Made by a program: the position numbers and the translations under genes. The notes under the pieces are model-generated. The model did no database searches. It saw only the letters and a program-made list of their open reading frames with translations, and had not been told where the DNA came from. A DNA stretch of 49,990 bases from the NCBI GenBank assembly GCA_026400435.1, contig JAPLOZ010000012.1:1-49990 (forward strand), given 5' to 3'. The DNA comes from Hyphomicrobiales bacterium (lineage in GTDB: Bacteria; Pseudomonadota; Alphaproteobacteria; Rhizobiales; Rhizobiaceae). Of this stretch, positions 42,870-49,990 are shown piece by piece (the first letter of the stretch is position 1; each line of letters opens with the position of its first letter).

Positions 42870-43618
42870 GCGCCGCCGCCGAAAGCACCGTGATCGCCGC
42901 TTTCCTTGCATTCTGCCGCATCGGCGCGTGCTTCCTGATCATGCCCGGCCTCTCTAGCGCCCGCGTACCCATGCAGGTGCGCCTCTTCGTGGCGATCGCA
43001 GCGACCGGCGGCCTGCTGGCGCTGCTGTGGGACCAGATACATCCCTTCGCAGACCGTCGACCAGCCGTGCTGGTGCCGCGCATCGCGTCTGAACTGATGA
43101 TCGGCTCGCTGATCGGGCTGCTTGCACGACTCTACATTCTTTCCCTTCAGTTCATCGGCGCGGCCATCGCGATGCTGATCGGCTTTAGCGGTACCAGCGG
43201 ACCGGGCGTGGAGGACGGCGAGCCCCACGCGGCGCTTGGCGCGATCATCTCCTTTTCGGCGCTGCTCCTGCTGTTTGTCTTCGATTTCCATCACGAGATC
43301 ATTAGGGGGTTGGTCACGTCCTACAAGGTCGCGCCGCTCGACGTGATGTTCAACCCGCAGGCGGCGCTGGTCGACGTCACGGACACGCTGTCGGAATCCT
43401 TCCTGGTGGTGCTGAGGCTCGGCAGCCCATTCATCGCCTACTCGCTGCTCGTCAACCTGACGATCGGCTTCGTGAACAAGCTCGTGCCGCAGATTCCCGT
43501 CTATTTCATCTCGCTGCCCTTCGTCATCGGGGTCGGGCTCATCATCTTCTATTTCGCCATCGGAACCATGCTCAGCCTTTTCGCCGACGGCTTTGTCGGC
43601 ATAACGATCGGCAGGTAG
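42866..43618 (+). CDS. fliR: FliR, export gate protein
   Basis: The product has 250 residues from TTG 42866, which overlaps the flhA TGA. Six membrane segments; '[20 protein letters not shown]' and '[20 protein letters not shown]' with '[20 protein letters not shown]' are typical. It completes the FliPQR gate. Confidence 0.96.
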   Translation: MSAAAESTVIAAFLAFCRIGACFLIMPGLSSARVPMQVRLFVAIAATGGLLALLWDQIHPFADRRPAVLVPRIASELMIGSLIGLLARLYILSLQFIGAAIAMLIGFSGTSGPGVEDGEPHAALGAIISFSALLLLFVFDFHHEIIRGLVTSYKVAPLDVMFNPQAALVDVTDTLSESFLVVLRLGSPFIAYSLLVNLTIGFVNKLVPQIPVYFISLPFVIGVGLIIFYFAIGTMLSLFADGFVGITIGR

Positions 43619-43622
43619 CGGC

Positions 43623-44015
43623 ATGGTCACACGCGTACAGCGGCTGAAGAAGCTGCTGACCCTTCAGGAGCAGTTGAAGGCGATGCACGAGCTGCGGCAC
43701 GCCGGCTTCGTTGCCGGCGCAGCGGCGGCAAGGACCGAAGCCGAGGAGCTCGTCGATCGGTTCAATGCGGAGGATTCGTTGTCGGCCCTGTTCCCCGAGG
43801 TCTATCATCGCGGCATCGGTTCGGCGCTTTCGCGGGCCGACCAAAATCTCAGACTTGCCGGCGGCGAGGCCAACAAGGTGGCCGCCGCGACAGCGCGCGC
43901 CAACCTGGTCCAGCGCAACTGGCGGGACGCAAGAGCCGCAGACGAACGCGAGCGCGGCGACCGCGAGCGCCTAGACATCATAGGCCAACGCCTCAAGTCG
44001 CCAACGGGCAAGTAA
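43623..44015 (+). CDS. small coiled-coil protein, possible FliJ equivalent
   Basis: The product has 130 residues, almost all helical and charged: 'VTRVQRLKKLLTLQEQLKAM' at the start and 'NWRDARAADERERGDRERLD' near the end. This basic, paired-helix pattern and a length near FliJ's 147 residues suggest the FliJ stalk of the export ATPase. The gene lies after fliR rather than beside fliI, and sequence similarity is not decisive. Four bases after fliR, so co-transcribed. Confidence 0.5.
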   Translation: MVTRVQRLKKLLTLQEQLKAMHELRHAGFVAGAAAARTEAEELVDRFNAEDSLSALFPEVYHRGIGSALSRADQNLRLAGGEANKVAAATARANLVQRNWRDARAADERERGDRERLDIIGQRLKSPTGK

Positions 44016-44070
44016 GGCTGCCACAAGGTTGTCGGGTCATTATCGGCGGGAAGAAACCGGAGACGGCGTC

Positions 44071-44646
44071 TTGCCCATATCCCCGCCGAGCCAGATTGGC
44101 ATGGAGCTGATGCGCGCGCCGGCGCTGGCCGACATCCATGCCGCGCGCAGCGACCTTGCGCGTCGTTCCGAGGCTGCCGCGACGGACCAGTTCAGCGTCG
44201 AAACCGGCGATGCCGGCAAGGCTGGCGATACCGCAGCCAAAAAGGGTTCGCCCGAAAGCTTCCGCAAGTTCGAGGCGATGGTGCTGCAGACATTTATCCA
44301 GAACATGCTGCCCAAGGACGGTGCGGCCGTCTATGGCAAGGGCATGGCCGGCGACATGTGGAAATCGCTGATGGCCGAGAAAATGGCTCAGGTGATGGCC
44401 GAACGCGGCGGCATCGGTATCGCCGGCCGCATGCTGGGCCAGTATTCCGCCGCGGGTGGTGCATCCGCCAAAGCGGCCACGGGCGCGCAGATCCCGCAAA
44501 TCGAAAGCAAGCCCGATGCCGGCGAGCGATTGGGCATCGCGCCGGCCATTCTCGACAGCATGCAGCGCTCGCTGTCCGACTTGTTGACCGACGACCTCCG
44601 GCAGTCTCCTGGAGACTTGGCCTCGACCATCACCCAGCGCGGATAG
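44071..44646 (+). CDS. flgJ: FlgJ-type rod-binding protein
   Basis: The product has 191 residues from TTG 44071, chosen because GGAGA (44059-44063) lies seven bases upstream; a farther TTG at 44029 lacks a site. The rod-binding domain is clear at about 65-130 (SFRKFEAMVLQTFIQNMLPK ... MWKSLMAEKMAQVMAERGGI). The muramidase half of enteric FlgJ is absent, as in other alphaproteobacteria. It caps the growing rod in the periplasm. Confidence 0.85.
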   Translation: MPISPPSQIGMELMRAPALADIHAARSDLARRSEAAATDQFSVETGDAGKAGDTAAKKGSPESFRKFEAMVLQTFIQNMLPKDGAAVYGKGMAGDMWKSLMAEKMAQVMAERGGIGIAGRMLGQYSAAGGASAKAATGAQIPQIESKPDAGERLGIAPAILDSMQRSLSDLLTDDLRQSPGDLASTITQRG

Positions 44647-44653
44647 ACAGCAG

Positions 44654-45064
44654 ATGTCCTACTACCCTCCTACAAGTCAGAGCATTGCCACACGGCCGGC
44701 CACCGAACCGGCGGTCCCGACGGTCAATCTCGGTGCATTGATCGCGCGCATCGAGGAGGCTGTCACCGAAGAGACCGCGTCGATCCGCACCGACCTGCGC
44801 TTCGACATCAAGGCTTCGAACGCGCGCAAGAGCCGCTATCTCTACGAACTCACCCGTGCACTGAAGGGCGCGCGAGAAGGAAGCGTGCCTGCCGAACACC
44901 GCGCCGGCCTTGTCAAGCTGCGCGAGAGGCTGGCCGACAACGAGACCGCGATCCGCGCACATCTGAGCGCCGTCAACGAGGTCGCAACCCTGGTGCGGAA
45001 CGTAATCCAGCGCGCGGAGAACGACGGCACCTATTCGGCCGGCGAATTCGGGTATGCGCGGTGA
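44654..45064 (+). CDS. FlgN-like export chaperone
   Basis: The product has 136 residues: a disordered N-terminus and a long helical remainder (LGALIARIEEAVTEETASIR ... RKSRYLYELTRALKGAREGS ... LADNETAIRAHLSAVNEVAT). The pattern and the position after flgJ match the gene called flgN in S. meliloti, a presumed chaperone for FlgK and FlgL. Seven bases after flgJ, and overlaps the next gene (GTGA). Confidence 0.65.
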   Translation: MSYYPPTSQSIATRPATEPAVPTVNLGALIARIEEAVTEETASIRTDLRFDIKASNARKSRYLYELTRALKGAREGSVPAEHRAGLVKLRERLADNETAIRAHLSAVNEVATLVRNVIQRAENDGTYSAGEFGYAR

Positions 45065-45597
45065 TCAAATTCATCGTCGCCGCTATCTGGCTCTGCGTCG
45101 TCACCATCGGCGCGGTGTTCTATTCGTTCCAGAGCGCGGTGGCGAAGATGGACGCGCCGGCCGCGCCGCCCCTGCTTGGAGGGCTCGACTACATCAAGAC
45201 CGAGATCGTGTCGGTGCCGGTCCTCAGCGACGGGCAGATCAACGGCTATTTCCTGACCCGCCTTGTCTACATGGTCGAGCCGGACAAGATCGCCAAGCTC
45301 TCGGTACCCGCCGAAACGCTTATCGTCGATCAGGTCTATTCCTACATCTTTGGCAATCGCGACCTCGATTTCGTCAATCACGAGACGCTTGACCTGGACG
45401 CTTTTCGGGCAGGAATCCGCGACCAGATCAACAAGAAGGTTGGCGAGGACGTGATCCACGAGGTGTTGATCGAGCAGGTCGACTTCCTCTCCAAGGAAGA
45501 GATCCGCGACAACGCGATCCGCCGCAAGATGCAGGCCGGCGCGACCGCGCGCGCGATGGCCAAGGGCTTCAAGGACGCGCCAGCTAAGTCGCACTGA
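45061..45597 (+). CDS. conserved membrane-anchored protein ending the flagellar cluster
   Basis: The product has 178 residues from GTG 45061, overlapping the flgN-like stop. One N-terminal membrane anchor (residues 4-24) is followed by a periplasmic domain with 'YFLTRLVYMVEPDKIAKLSV' and 'DVIHEVLIEQVDFLSKEEIR'. The layout (anchor plus a small alpha/beta domain ending in a long helix) recalls FliL, but the sequence match is not convincing. Function unknown; operon position suggests a motility-related role. Confidence 0.6.
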   Translation: MIKFIVAAIWLCVVTIGAVFYSFQSAVAKMDAPAAPPLLGGLDYIKTEIVSVPVLSDGQINGYFLTRLVYMVEPDKIAKLSVPAETLIVDQVYSYIFGNRDLDFVNHETLDLDAFRAGIRDQINKKVGEDVIHEVLIEQVDFLSKEEIRDNAIRRKMQAGATARAMAKGFKDAPAKSH

Positions 45598-45642
45598 GCA
45601 AGCCGGGCGGGCAGGCTCACCCACCGTAACGCAAAACGAGGC

Positions 45643-45670
45643 TTGAGGTCGCGCGGTTTCGGGCTATCCT
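45643..45670 (+). promoter_or_regulatory. candidate promoter of the SCP2 gene
   Basis: TTGAGG (45643-45648) and TATCCT (45665-45670) are 16 bases apart and about 58 bases before the ATG at 45728. AGGAG at 45716-45720 serves as ribosome site. Confidence 0.35.
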
Positions 45671-45727
45671 GCCAGAAAGCGCCGCACCGAGGCGGCCCGT
45701 AACATTCTGTAAGGTCAGGAGATTCCC

Positions 45728-46012
45728 ATGGGCGTCCAGAAAATCGCCGACCAGATCAAGTCGAAGGTGGAAGCAGCCGGCTTCGACCGTTCCGTGAAAT
45801 TCGATACCGGCGCGGACGGCGTGATCGTGATCGATGGCGCGACGATCTCGACGACCGACGCGCCCGCCGACTGCACGATCAAGCTTTCGCTCGGCGATCT
45901 CGAGGATCTGATCGCCGGCGATCTCAGCCCGACGGCGGCTTTCATGACCGGCAAGATCAAGATCGAAGGCGACATGTCGGTCGCCATGGCGCTCAGCTCC
46001 TTGATCGGCTGA
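45728..46012 (+). CDS. SCP2 sterol-carrier-like domain protein
   Basis: The product has 94 residues: a single SCP2 domain with 'DADCTIKLSLGDLEDL'-like and 'MTGKIKIEGDMSVAMALSSL' stretches, the latter being the lipid-binding signature. Small cytosolic SCP2 proteins bind acyl-CoA or other lipids; the ligand is unknown here. Probably monocistronic. Confidence 0.88.
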   Translation: MGVQKIADQIKSKVEAAGFDRSVKFDTGADGVIVIDGATISTTDAPADCTIKLSLGDLEDLIAGDLSPTAAFMTGKIKIEGDMSVAMALSSLIG

Positions 46013-46044
46013 GCGCCATTAACCCATTCATCTGAAGAGCTTTT

Positions 46045-46611
46045 TCAAGCCGCGCTGGCAATCCGGACCGACGCCGATTTGCGGCCGGTTGCCTTGAGGG
46101 TGCCGTGCGCGCCGTCGAGCGCGCCGGGCACAAGCTCAAGCGCCAGGAAGCGGTGGCGCTCGTAGGGGCCGGGCATGGACAGCGCGCCCGTCTTTTCCGC
46201 CGAGAAGCCGAAACGACCGTAATACGGCACATCGCCGACCAGCAGTATCGCCGCGTGGCCAAGGCGCATCGCCTCCGAAACAGCGTGCAGCATCAAGGCC
46301 TTGCCGATGCCGGCGTTCTTCAACGAAGGTTCAACCGCAAGCGGCCCGAGCAGCAGCGCCGGCCGGCCGTCGCCGGTCGCGACATCCCATAGGCGGACCG
46401 TACCGGCGAGCGCGCCATCGACGGTCCGCGCAACGAAGGCGAGCCCCTCCGACGGACGCCGGCCCCGGCGCAGCTTCTGCGAGGATTTGCGCTTCCACTT
46501 CAAACCCATGGCGCGGGCGAGCAACGCCTCGCGTTCGCCGGCCTGCGCATCGGCGTCGGCCGCAATGGCGACCACGACGGGATCTTGCGTATTAACTTCA
46601 AAGGCTTTCAT
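46045..46611 (-). CDS. GNAT-family N-acetyltransferase
   Basis: The product has 188 residues. The acetyl-CoA-binding motif lies in 'LLLGPLAVEPSLKNAGIGKA' with the G-x-G-x-A/G loop (NAGIGKAL, about 97-104), followed by 'ILLVGDVPYYGRFGFS', the YhbS-type (COG3153) signature. The substrate is unknown. Downstream of the decarboxylase on the same strand but separated from it by a strong terminator. Confidence 0.85.
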   Translation of the reverse strand: MKAFEVNTQDPVVVAIAADADAQAGEREALLARAMGLKWKRKSSQKLRRGRRPSEGLAFVARTVDGALAGTVRLWDVATGDGRPALLLGPLAVEPSLKNAGIGKALMLHAVSEAMRLGHAAILLVGDVPYYGRFGFSAEKTGALSMPGPYERHRFLALELVPGALDGAHGTLKATGRKSASVRIASAA

Positions 46612-46657
46612 TTACCCAATCCTTCGCGAGCAGAAGACTGTTTCCACACGGGATATA

Positions 46658-46681
46658 AAAGCCGGCGAAACCGCCGGCTTT
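46658..46681 (-). terminator. Rho-independent terminator of the decarboxylase gene
   Basis: AAAGCCGGCG (46658-46667), four-base loop, CGCCGGCTTT (46672-46681). Read on the minus strand it is followed by TTTTATAT. A second perfect nine-base stem (46689-46697 with 46704-46712) overlaps the decarboxylase stop codon. Confidence 0.8.
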
Positions 46682-46706
46682 GTGCCCAATCTGACGGAAA
46701 ATCCCG

Positions 46707-47840
46707 TCAGATCACGTAGGATCGCAGCGGCTCGAAGCCATTGAAGGCGACAGAGGCATAAGTCGTGGTGTAGGCGCCTGTTCCCTCGATCAGCACCTCG
46801 TCGCCGATGGTGAGCGACAGAGGCAGCGGATAGGGCGTCTTTTCGTACATCACGTCGGCCGAATCGCAGGTCGGTCCCGCGAGCACGCAAGGCGCCGTCT
46901 CGGAGCCGTCATGCGCGGTCACGATCGGATAGCGGATCGCCTCGTCCATCGTCTCGGCCAGGCCGCCGAACTTGCCGATGTCGAGGAACACCCAGCGCAC
47001 ATTGTCGTTGTCGGCCTTCTTGGAGATCAGCACTACTTCCGACTTGATGACGCCGGCGTTGCCGACCATGCCTCGGCCGGGCTCGATGATGGTCTCCGGG
47101 ATGTTATTGCCGAAGTGCTTGCGCAGGGCCGAGAAGATGGCCTCGCCATAGGCCTTCGCGACCGGCACGTCCTTCAGGTAACGGGTCGGAAAGCCGCCGC
47201 CAATGTTGACCATCTTCAGCACGATGCCCTCATCGGCAAGCGTGGCGAACACCGACTTCGCATCGCCGAGCGCGCGATCCCAGGCGGTCAGGTCGCATTG
47301 CTGCGAGCCGACATGGAACGACACGCCATGGGCGTCGAGGTCGAGCGCCTTCGCGCGGCGCAGCACGTCGACGGCCATCGCCGGCACGCAGCCGAACTTG
47401 CGCGACAGCGGCCACTCGGCGCCCTCGCCATCGGTCAAGACGCGGCAGAACACGCGGCTGCCGGGCGCCGCGCGGGCGATCTTCTCGACTTCCTCGACGC
47501 AGTCCACGGCGAACAGACGGATGCCGAGCGAGAAGGCGCGCGCGATGTCGCGCTCCTTCTTGATGGTGTTGCCGAAGGAGATACGGTCAGCGGGAGCCCC
47601 CGCATCCAGCGCCATCTCGACTTCGGCAACGGACGCGGTGTCAAACGACGAGCCCATCTGGGCGAGCAGGCGCAGGATTTCCGGCGCCGGGTTCGCTTTC
47701 ACCGCGTAGAAGATCTTCGAATCGGGGAGCGCCTTCTGGAAGGCGCGAAAATTGTCGCCGACGACGTCGAGGTCGACAACGAGGCAGGGGCCGGTCGGAC
47801 GTCGGGTGGCGAGGAAATCGAGAATGCGCTGCGTGGCCAT
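46707..47840 (-). CDS. ornithine/lysine decarboxylase, PLP fold type III
   Basis: The product has 377 residues from ATG 47840, with GGAGAG on the coding strand upstream; the frame to 47924 is not used. The PLP lysine is K48 in 'FYAVKANP', HVGSQ is at 176-180, the phosphate-binding EPGRG is at 253-257, and the active-site C325-D326 lies in 'GPTCDSADVMYE'. It converts ornithine (and/or lysine) to putrescine (cadaverine) in polyamine synthesis. Length and motifs fit the eukaryotic-like ODC group found in rhizobia. A 430-base structured leader precedes it. Confidence 0.93.
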   Translation of the reverse strand: MATQRILDFLATRRPTGPCLVVDLDVVGDNFRAFQKALPDSKIFYAVKANPAPEILRLLAQMGSSFDTASVAEVEMALDAGAPADRISFGNTIKKERDIARAFSLGIRLFAVDCVEEVEKIARAAPGSRVFCRVLTDGEGAEWPLSRKFGCVPAMAVDVLRRAKALDLDAHGVSFHVGSQQCDLTAWDRALGDAKSVFATLADEGIVLKMVNIGGGFPTRYLKDVPVAKAYGEAIFSALRKHFGNNIPETIIEPGRGMVGNAGVIKSEVVLISKKADNDNVRWVFLDIGKFGGLAETMDEAIRYPIVTAHDGSETAPCVLAGPTCDSADVMYEKTPYPLPLSLTIGDEVLIEGTGAYTTTYASVAFNGFEPLRSYVI

Positions 47841-48272
47841 CGGTCTCTCCAATACGCATCCGGAGTCGGACGCGAGCTCATGCGCACGGACCCGCAGGCC
47901 ACGCGATCGCATGTGGTCAAACAAAGGCGGGACGGTCTTTCATGGAACCAGCCGGTGGAGACCCCGGAACCATGAAGCGCCGTCTCGCGGCGATGAACCT
48001 TGGCCAGCCCGGCTTCGGTTCGCTTTGTCTGCCTTGGCTTGGAGGGAGACCCCTACCGCACTGCCGGCAATGATGGTGTGCCTCTTTGAGTAACCCCGGT
48101 CTTTGGACAACCGGAAGAGAACCAGAAAGGCCCGCACCGTCGTTGCTTCAAGGTGTCCTCGGTTTGGCGGTTGGCCGCTGAACCGACCGGAGGGGTTAGC
48201 TCCGGTTACCTTACCGATTGCCCTCACCATTCGAGGATCGGCGGACACCCACAGGCACGTGCGACTTTGGGC
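47841..48272 (-). ncRNA. speF leader: structured mRNA leader of the decarboxylase, speF-type RNA element
   Basis: The 482-base gap between genes holds a series of stems. In transcript order they are: CCGAT/ATCGG enclosing CCTC/GAGG (48241-48214); ACCGGAG/CTCCGGT (48206-48186); CGGTT-GCGG/CCGC-AACCG (48185-48160); CCGGT/ACCGG (48114-48096); and TTCATGG/CCATGAA enclosing CCGG/CCGG (47976-47939). A conserved RNA motif called speF is known upstream of ornithine decarboxylase genes in alphaproteobacteria, and the setting fits it. I could not align it to that model. A possible upstream ORF ends at 47940 inside the last stem. Confidence 0.55.
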
Positions 48273-48278
48273 ACGGCG

Positions 48279-48307
48279 GATATAGGGAAAAGCGCTGTAA
48301 CAATCAA
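48279..48307 (-). promoter_or_regulatory. promoter of the decarboxylase leader
   Basis: On the minus strand TTGATT (48307-48302) and TATATC (48284-48279) are 17 bases apart, each matching four of six consensus bases. Predicted transcription start near 48272 gives a leader of about 430 bases. Confidence 0.5.
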
Positions 48308-48322
48308 TGAAAAAAATGTCCC

Positions 48323-49099
48323 CTACCCGCCCGGAAAATTGCGCGCGATGACGTAGGCGGCGACTGCAAGCACCAGCGTTGCGAAAATTCGGTTTAGCGC
48401 GGTCTTGTGGGTGGCGAGCCGGGTTGCCAACAGCATGCCGATGAAGCCTCCTGCGACGCCACCAAGGATGAACTCTCCGGCAACCGGCCAGTCGATCAGA
48501 CCCTGGCTGGCGTAGTTGAGCGCTGTCGCCAGCCCGAACGTGCCGACGGCCAGCAGCGATGAGCCGACGGCGTTGATGACCGGCATGCCGGTCGCGAAAA
48601 TGAGCGCCGGCACGATGAGGAAGCCGCCGCCAATGCCAAAAAATCCGGAGGCCGCACCCGTGGCGAGCGCAAGCGCTGCCGTGACGATGCACATGCGGCG
48701 GTCGACCGGACGCGACCCGCCGTGCGGCGCCGCCCGCGGGCGCAGCATCAGAAGGCCGACCGCCACCATGACCAGCCCGAACAGGAGAAGCAGATGCCGT
48801 CCGTCGACGACCAGGCCGAGGCTGGAGCCGAGGATGGTGCCGAGCGTGCCTATTGCCGCAAAGACGGCCGCGCAGCGCCACCAGACATGGCCTTTGCGTG
48901 CATGGGAGGCGAGGTTGGCGTAGGCGTTGACCGAGACGGCGAGCGCCCCGGTGCCGATGGCAACATGCGGACTGGCGACGCCGACGACATAGAGCAGCAG
49001 AGGCGTCGCGAGGATCGAGCCGCCGCCGCCGACCAGCCCGAGCGTGAAGCCGACGAGACTGCCTGAGCCGACGGCGGGGAGGAATTCGGCGAGGGTCAT
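48323..49099 (-). CDS. TauE/SafE-type sulfite/anion exporter
   Basis: The product has 258 residues, mostly hydrophobic, with about eight membrane segments. The paired signatures 'GLVGGGGSILATPLLLYVVG' and 'GASGFFGIGGGFLIVPALIF' are the two TauE/SafE repeats. Such permeases move sulfite, sulfoacetate or related anions. The ATG overlaps the stop of the YeeE-type gene upstream (49096-49099), so the three genes form one operon. Confidence 0.9.
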   Translation of the reverse strand: MTLAEFLPAVGSGSLVGFTLGLVGGGGSILATPLLLYVVGVASPHVAIGTGALAVSVNAYANLASHARKGHVWWRCAAVFAAIGTLGTILGSSLGLVVDGRHLLLLFGLVMVAVGLLMLRPRAAPHGGSRPVDRRMCIVTAALALATGAASGFFGIGGGFLIVPALIFATGMPVINAVGSSLLAVGTFGLATALNYASQGLIDWPVAGEFILGGVAGGFIGMLLATRLATHKTALNRIFATLVLAVAAYVIARNFPGG

Positions 49100-49566
49100 G
49101 ACGCTTTGGCGATCAGGCGGTCGTGGATAGACATGCCGGCCGCCATCGCGGCGACGAACAGGAAAACGGGAGGCAGCCCGAGCGCCAGCCCCGAGACGGC
49201 CGGGCCGGGACAGAAGCCGGCCGCCCCCCAGCCAATGCCGAAGAGCCCTGCGCCGGCAAGCAGGCGCCGGTCTATGACGTTCGAACCCGGCAGGTGGAAG
49301 ACGCGGTCGAGCGCCGGCCGTGCAAGGCGGCGCTGCAGGAGGATGCCGGGCATGGTCACGAGCACGGCGCCCCCCAGCACGAACATCAGGCTTGGATCCC
49401 AGTGACCGCTGGCGACGTTGAGAAAGCCGATGACGCGGGCTGGGTCGACCATGCCCGACAGCGACAGCCCGAAGCCGAAGATCGCGCCGGCAGCGAGCGC
49501 CACAAGCGCGCGCGGCAGGGCATGGAAGGTGGTGACGTGGTCGGCCGTGCCTGCGTTGATGGTCAT
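49096..49566 (-). CDS. YeeE/YedE-family transporter component (second half of pair)
   Basis: The product has 156 residues from ATG 49566 (overlap with the upstream stop), four or five membrane segments. 'GFGLSLSGMVDPARVIGFLN' and 'GWGAAGFCPGPAVSGLALGL' are the family signatures, the latter with the conserved Cys. Split YeeE/YedE pairs (PmpA/PmpB type) import thiosulfate or persulfide-type sulfur. The frame to 49743 is not used. Confidence 0.88.
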   Translation of the reverse strand: MTINAGTADHVTTFHALPRALVALAAGAIFGFGLSLSGMVDPARVIGFLNVASGHWDPSLMFVLGGAVLVTMPGILLQRRLARPALDRVFHLPGSNVIDRRLLAGAGLFGIGWGAAGFCPGPAVSGLALGLPPVFLFVAAMAAGMSIHDRLIAKAS

Positions 49567-49973
49567 GACAGGGCTCCCATCAGGGTTGCGGTGAGGACCC
49601 CGGCCGCAAGGAATGTCGCGGTCGCGGCGATCGATCGTTTCGACAGGCGCGCCAGGCCAAGGATGCCGTGGCCGGACGTACAGCCCGATCCCATGCGGGT
49701 GCCGACCCCGACCAGCAGGCCGGCCGCGATGATCACGGGCCATGAGGCGGCAATGGCGATGGCCGGCAGCCTTCCGTAGGCGGCGGCGTAGAGCAGCGGG
49801 CCGATGAGCAGCCCCACGACGAAGGCAGCGTTGGCGGCAAGCTGATGGCCGGCGATGAGCCGCCCGACGATGCCGCTGATGCCGGCGACTCGGCCATTGA
49901 GCAGCAGGAGCATGAGGGTGGAGACGCCGAGCAGCATGCCGCCGCCGAGCGCTGGCCAGTAGGGTGTCAGCAT
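49563..49973 (-). CDS. YeeE/YedE-family transporter component (first half of pair)
   Basis: The product has 136 residues with four membrane segments. 'NGRVAGISGIVGRLIAG' and 'GVGTRMGSGCTSGHGILGLA' with the conserved Cys identify the N-terminal half of the YeeE/YedE fold. Start ATG 49973 is 17 bases from the window edge; more genes of the operon, such as a sulfur-responsive regulator or persulfide dioxygenase, may lie outside. Confidence 0.88.
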   Translation of the reverse strand: MLTPYWPALGGGMLLGVSTLMLLLLNGRVAGISGIVGRLIAGHQLAANAAFVVGLLIGPLLYAAAYGRLPAIAIAASWPVIIAAGLLVGVGTRMGSGCTSGHGILGLARLSKRSIAATATFLAAGVLTATLMGALS

Positions 49974-49990
49974 AATTGGTCCTTGCAGAA

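Noticed and set aside
1-49990. CRISPR arrays, tRNA or rRNA genes, insertion sequences, attachment sites
   Set aside because: None seen on either strand; no repeat-spacer pattern, no tRNA cloverleaf and no transposase were recognised.

Overview
The window is high-GC alphaproteobacterial DNA. It is almost certainly from a rhizobial or Phyllobacteriaceae-type bacterium close to Mesorhizobium. The gene content and order follow the flagellar regulon known from Sinorhizobium meliloti: visNR, flhB-fliGNM-motA, flgF-fliI, flgBC-fliE-flgGAI-motE-flgH-fliLP, flagellins, motBCD, rem, flgEKL-flaF-flbT-flgD-fliQ, flhA-fliR. Hallmarks of this group are VisN/VisR and Rem as regulators, MotC/MotD/MotE as extra motor or hook proteins, FlaF/FlbT as post-transcriptional flagellin regulators, and no fliA, fliD or fliS. 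fliF lies between the flagellins and motB, which differs from the S. meliloti arrangement as I know it.

Layout. Positions 1-1400 hold a lower-GC accessory pair: a small protein that may have an ADP-ribosyltransferase-like fold, overlapping an AbiJ/HEPN-type abortive-infection-like gene. Positions 1700-5000 hold an ArsR regulator with a tandem SRPBCC protein, a small hypothetical, a secreted glycine-rich repeat protein and a YflT-like stress protein. Positions 5179-45597 are the flagellar regulon. It has a minus-strand block (motA to flhB and one unknown gene) diverging from a plus-strand block that supplies rod, rings, export gate, filament, motor, hook and chaperones. A HxlR regulator and an acyl-CoA dehydrogenase are inserted between fliQ and flhA. 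Positions 45728-49973 are housekeeping or accessory: an SCP2 protein, a GNAT acetyltransferase, an ornithine/lysine decarboxylase behind a long structured leader (speF-type), and a TauE + YeeE/YedE pair sulfur-transport operon.

How it works together. VisN and VisR (LuxR-type, overlapping genes) are expected to activate rem. Rem is expected to drive the structural genes. FlbT and FlaF set flagellin output at the mRNA level, and three flagellin genes in tandem supply filament protein. MotA/MotB form the stator, MotC with its chaperone MotE modulates it, and MotD is the FliK-type hook-length protein.

The most unusual observations are these. Two of the three flagellin genes lack the 3' part coding for the C-terminal D0 helix and read through their own terminators. 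There are shared palindromic and hairpin elements in the flagellin leaders. A repeated CGCRCAAG-type motif occurs about 60 bp upstream of several flagellar operons. A metabolic cassette interrupts the export-gate genes. The decarboxylase leader may contain an upstream ORF. The ART-like/AbiJ-like overlapping pair at the left edge is a candidate defence module. Nothing here was tested by database search; all family names are from recognition of the translated sequence.
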